Assembly: GCA_026260175.1 (NCBI GenBank)
Contig: JAKCWW010000381.1
Span: 51,059-111,432 of the forward strand
DNA: 60,374 bases
Source of the DNA: Reticulitermes lucifugus
Taxonomy: Eukaryota > Arthropoda > Insecta > Blattodea > Rhinotermitidae
Direction of reading: 5' to 3'
Positions 57,081 to 60,374 of the stretch are shown here, piece by piece. Each line of letters opens with the position of its first letter. Position 1 is the first letter of the stretch. A program made the position numbers and the translations under genes. The notes under the pieces are model-generated. The model saw nothing but the letters and a program-made list of their open reading frames with translations, did no database searches and was not told where the DNA came from.

Positions 57081-58794
57081 CATAGAGGCCTACATCAGTG
57101 CCGCACCCAAGAAGGGGAGCTGACAGGCTACAACCCCCCAAAAGTCTAAACTTTAAAAACCCAGGTTTTGTAGACACGATATCAAACACTTTACGTGATT
57201 TGTCCTTCAGCCGAAATCAGCCACTGAAATCGGCTGATGACTAGTAGATTAAAATTTTGAAAAATAAAATAAAAACTTAGAATATCTTGGAAGAGTTATG
57301 ATTTAAATTAGGTGAGTGAGCCTTGAAATATACATTTTTATTTGTATGTGTATAGATGCAGTTGCAAAGAGTGTTATGTTACAGTTATACTTACAACATG
57401 ACTTTTATAACATAATTATTAAAATCAAACATATATATATATAGCCCCAGGGTCAGGTTCCCTCTCCCCCATTGAAAAATTGTGGGCGCCCACCTGATAT
57501 ATATTACAATATTTTTGACCTGGAGGTTTTCGTTAACCACGGATTGAGAACCTCGTCTATAGGACAGGTAGACGAGAGACAAGTAAACGGAAATTGCACT
57601 GAATTCAGCACAGTAAAGCTGCAGATAGGGAAACTGATATCGGCCACTGCCTGTGTCTGCCCTGGATGCCACTGTGTATACAAGAGCTACGAGGTTTATC
57701 GCCGGTCTAAGGTACTGACTATATAAACACAGAACTTTTTAAAAAACAGGTAAAAGTACGCATTTAACGCTTTGAAAAAAAAGAAGCAACAGAACAGAAA
57801 ACGTTTATTGTATTTCTTTAGTCACGCAGCTGTGTGGCACAAATTGTAACACAAAACCAAAACGTTTTTACATTAAACTATAGGTTTTTTAAACATATAT
57901 TGTTTCAATTTCCTTGCTTTCATTTTTAATGGTTCTACATGCTTTCATCCGTAATGTAATGCAATGTAATGGCTTATCCGTTAGTAGGCGACTGTGGTAC
58001 AAATGTAGATTCATTAAAAGAGACTCCGCTCCATTTTCGTAGGATAGAAGCGTGAGCAGGCACATGGGGCGCACGGACGGACGGAGGGTGAAAGGGCAGG
58101 AAAAGCCCGTCCTATGCATGGAGTCGTAAAGTTGCGGATTCTGAGAGAATTTACTGTAATGCAGTTTGCCGACATTTCTACTCAGTACAAGGGTCTCAGA
58201 AAATAAGGCACAGTTCACTAGTGTGATATTCGTATTGGACTCAGAGAGACTGAATGACTCTGTGTCTTGTTTATTCTTTTATTTAACGGTCATTTCTCAG
58301 CTTCATACGTTATATGATGTTGACTTGCAGGATGCTGGTATTTGTTTATTTATTTATTTAAGACTACGGTGTATTAAGTGAAGTCGGTAGCGCAGATGGT
58401 ATAGCGTTGAATGATAGCATTATTAAGGAACAAGTTGGAAAGGATGTAGAAAACAGCGTTTTTACTTTAAATGGAGATACTATGCTACAGTGTGCCTGAA
58501 CGTACTGACAAAAATCACGGTAATCTCCAGGAAAGCCATTGTCGTGGCCGATATTCGAACACGCAATCTGCCGAATAAAAATCAGAAGCATTATTCCTTG
58601 AAATAACTTTCTCGGTCGCAAAACATTAACCACTGTCAACTAACTAACTAATTAACCAACTTATTAAACAAATCCCTGGTTTTCTTGGGCCACAAGTGAT
58701 ATTTACAGGACAAGTGTTTATGTATAAAAATGTACACATTTTCCTTTCTGCTATGAAGCCTCTAGCCGTCTCCTACATGGCAACGTAACGTTAA
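57081..58794. other. Nothing recognised
   Basis: Contains TA repeats at 57430-57442 and TTTA repeats near 58343. GGTAGCGCAGATGGTATAGC at 58386 is tRNA-like, so a decayed SINE may start there. Frames at 57391-57726 and 57889-58218 show no domain. Confidence 0.4.
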
Positions 58795-59065
58795 CTTTTC
58801 CCTGTCCACGCCGTGAAGGCATACAAGAAGATTGGCTCTATAGCTCCTCTCATTCATAACCTCTGCACTAGATGGAAATGATTAGTCAAATTCACTCACC
58901 GACTGCTTGACGCTCGTGAAAGGGCCGCCTTTACCCAGGCTGAGTGGGCCACAGAGCCGGTCTTGACTTTTTGGGGAAGAGAAAAATCTCTTGCCTCTGC
59001 CAGTATTCAAACACCGGATCGTCCAAACCGCAGCCTAGTCACCACTCTGACTACGCTACCCAACA
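58795..59065 (-). mobile_element. SINE family D, full-length but diverged
   Basis: Minus-strand head GTTGGGTAGCGTAGTCAGAG, GGCAGAGGCAAGAGATTTTT, GGTAAAGGCGGCCCTTTCAC and tail GTGGACAGGGAAAAGTTAAC. The B box is decayed (GTGTTTGAATACTGG). Confidence 0.75.
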
Positions 59066-60374
59066 CCAAATGCGCATGATATATCAAACAGCTTCGAAAA
59101 TTAAATATGAGGACGGGTAAGTAACGCCTCCTGGACGTGTTTATTTATGCACTTTGTGCACAGTGAGTCAAGAGAATATTCCAGTGACTGACTCTATAAT
59201 ATTCCCTCATCCCTATCCTCTGGGATAGAACGCTGTGTATTAGGGTAGACATGTACTGATGTTAAAGACGAATCTGCTGCATCCATCATCATTATATTCT
59301 TCACATTACCCCTCATGACAATTTCAAATCTCATAACTTATAACGCGTTTGCATTCAAATGTCAGGATACTATGGAACTGGAAGCAAAGAACTTGTCGAA
59401 AGACTCTGTCAGACCCACCGTAAATTCTGGCTGCAAAAACCAAAACTTCACACCTATTGACAACCTCCTTGGTTACGTCAAGATTCCAACGGTGGATCAG
59501 AGATATCTTACACGTCCTTGATACGGACTACATCTCTATAAGATGTGCCATGCGAATGCAGGCTTCGTTGTCTTCAGTGAGAGGCGGGTTAGTGGGATAA
59601 GGCAATAGGGTAATAACTATTTTATACGTAGGCAAATAAACAGACAGAAACATTCTGTTGCAAACACATGTCTTGCCATGGGAGAACACAGCAAGGGAAG
59701 GGGAGAGTGAAGAGGGGCTGATGTACCTTGTGTTTGGTTCCAATGTGGGTGGAGAAAAAGTGGCCTAAGTTGTTGCTGCAGGCATTACACAAATTTAGAA
59801 TCTTGGAATGTAAGTAGAAATGTTGACTCAGATATCGGCTGTCTTGACTAGGCTATTACTTTATTTTCACTACTGTCTTCTGAAGAATTATGAAATATAC
59901 CATTAAAGGAGTTACAACAATACCTTACACATACTTCTTAAATCACTGTGCATAATCATTTAAATTCTCAAGTCGTGACAAATTACATAAAACACTCAGT
60001 TGGCGAAATATTGGTAAATACGTATATGTATAACTAGATTACAGGTGGATAGCTAGTTACACGCTACCTCTCTGTCGGAATTGTGGATCTAGAAATACGG
60101 AAGTCCACTCACTTGATTAAATTTGGAATGAATCCACATCGATATACTCGGAAGGGAGATGATGTTGTGACAACTTTGGAATAGCAAAGGAAGTAAAATC
60201 TCTAAACAGTATTGGTAAAAGTTGTGGTAGAACCTCTGTCCACAACGTTTTTCCTGTTTATAACAATAAAAATTTTAATAATTTTAATAATTTTAATGGT
60301 GTTTCATGGATTTATACAGGGCATACACAAAAGAATGGTGCGGTTTCAAAAGTGAATAAAAAATGTATGTCTCA
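59066..60374. other. No gene; VTPC scrap and a short tandem repeat
   Basis: CTGGGATAGAACGCTGTGTA at 59220 is a plus-strand VTPC piece. Near 60268-60298 AATTTTAAT is repeated about three times. A 68-codon frame (59315-59521) has no known domain. Confidence 0.4.

Noticed and set aside
57205..57250. CAGCCGAAATCAGCC with GGCTGATGACTAG as an HHR
   Set aside because: GAAA comes before CTGATGA, which is the wrong order for this ribozyme topology on this strand.

Overview
The window looks like non-coding, repeat-dense DNA from an animal nuclear genome, most likely an insect. Blattodea (cockroach or termite) is my tentative guess, from the general look of its tRNA-derived SINEs and LINE tails; I could not search for a match. 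Base composition is AT-rich, no reading frame exceeds about 160 codons, and none looks like a host gene. I found no exon, true tRNA or rRNA gene, or CRISPR array. Reading frames that resemble proteins are all degraded 3' ends of non-LTR retrotransposons or conceptual translations of interspersed repeats.

The most striking content is a set of about 17 motifs that fit the hammerhead ribozyme (HHR) core: CUGANGA, a short hairpin, GAAA, a very short stem III, a UH cleavage dinucleotide and a pairing stem I. The best are at 1380-1421 (+), 1621-1666 (-), 32957-33005 (-), 38026-38071 (-) and 39800-39848 (-). Four sit in small elements with one shared design (1005-1525, 1554-1794, 37981-38359, 43685-43926): two inverted arms meeting at or near the ribozyme, then a 3' tail carrying ATGCACGGT, the whole flanked by direct repeats of 12-18 bp. 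This resembles terminal repeats of Penelope-like elements and retrozymes, both known to carry HHRs, but no reverse transcriptase is present, so I infer a non-autonomous family mobilised in trans. A second set of more decayed HHR-like hairpins lies in another dispersed repeat, here called VTPC after a peptide string in its conceptual translation.

Layout. 1-2.3 kb: cluster of HHR elements. 3.1-4.2 kb: two head-to-head SINEs with perfect target duplications. 5.8-7.3 kb: LINE 3' ends. 8.5-10.9 kb: SINEs and a GC-richer unassigned block. 13.5-15 kb: palindromic HHR-like repeat and VTPC and SINE fragments. 16-20 kb: mostly unique sequence. 20-25.2 kb: SINEs, a LINE tail and HHR motifs. 25.9-26.1 kb: assembly gap. 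26.9-36 kb: LINE and SINE fragments and one very good HHR. 36.6-40 kb: VTPC copies and HHR elements. 41.6-46.9 kb: LINE tail, a near-perfect hairpin HHR element, then a SINE-SINE-LINE nest. 47.8-51.2 kb: SINEs around a hAT-type non-autonomous transposon. 51.5-60.4 kb: LINE and SINE remnants and a possible MITE.

Five tRNA-derived SINE families are recognisable; I label them A (CCAGTGGCCGCGCGGTCTAAG head), B (CACGCGGTGGCGCAGTTGG head), C (GCCGTGCCATGGCTCAGGCGG head), D (GGGATAGCGTNGTCGGTNTAG head) and E (GGTATAGCTC-like head, CAGCGTCGTTAA tail). These labels are mine, as are LINE-1f and LINE-2f for the two LINE families. All coordinates of old repeats are approximate, usually within 10-30 bp.
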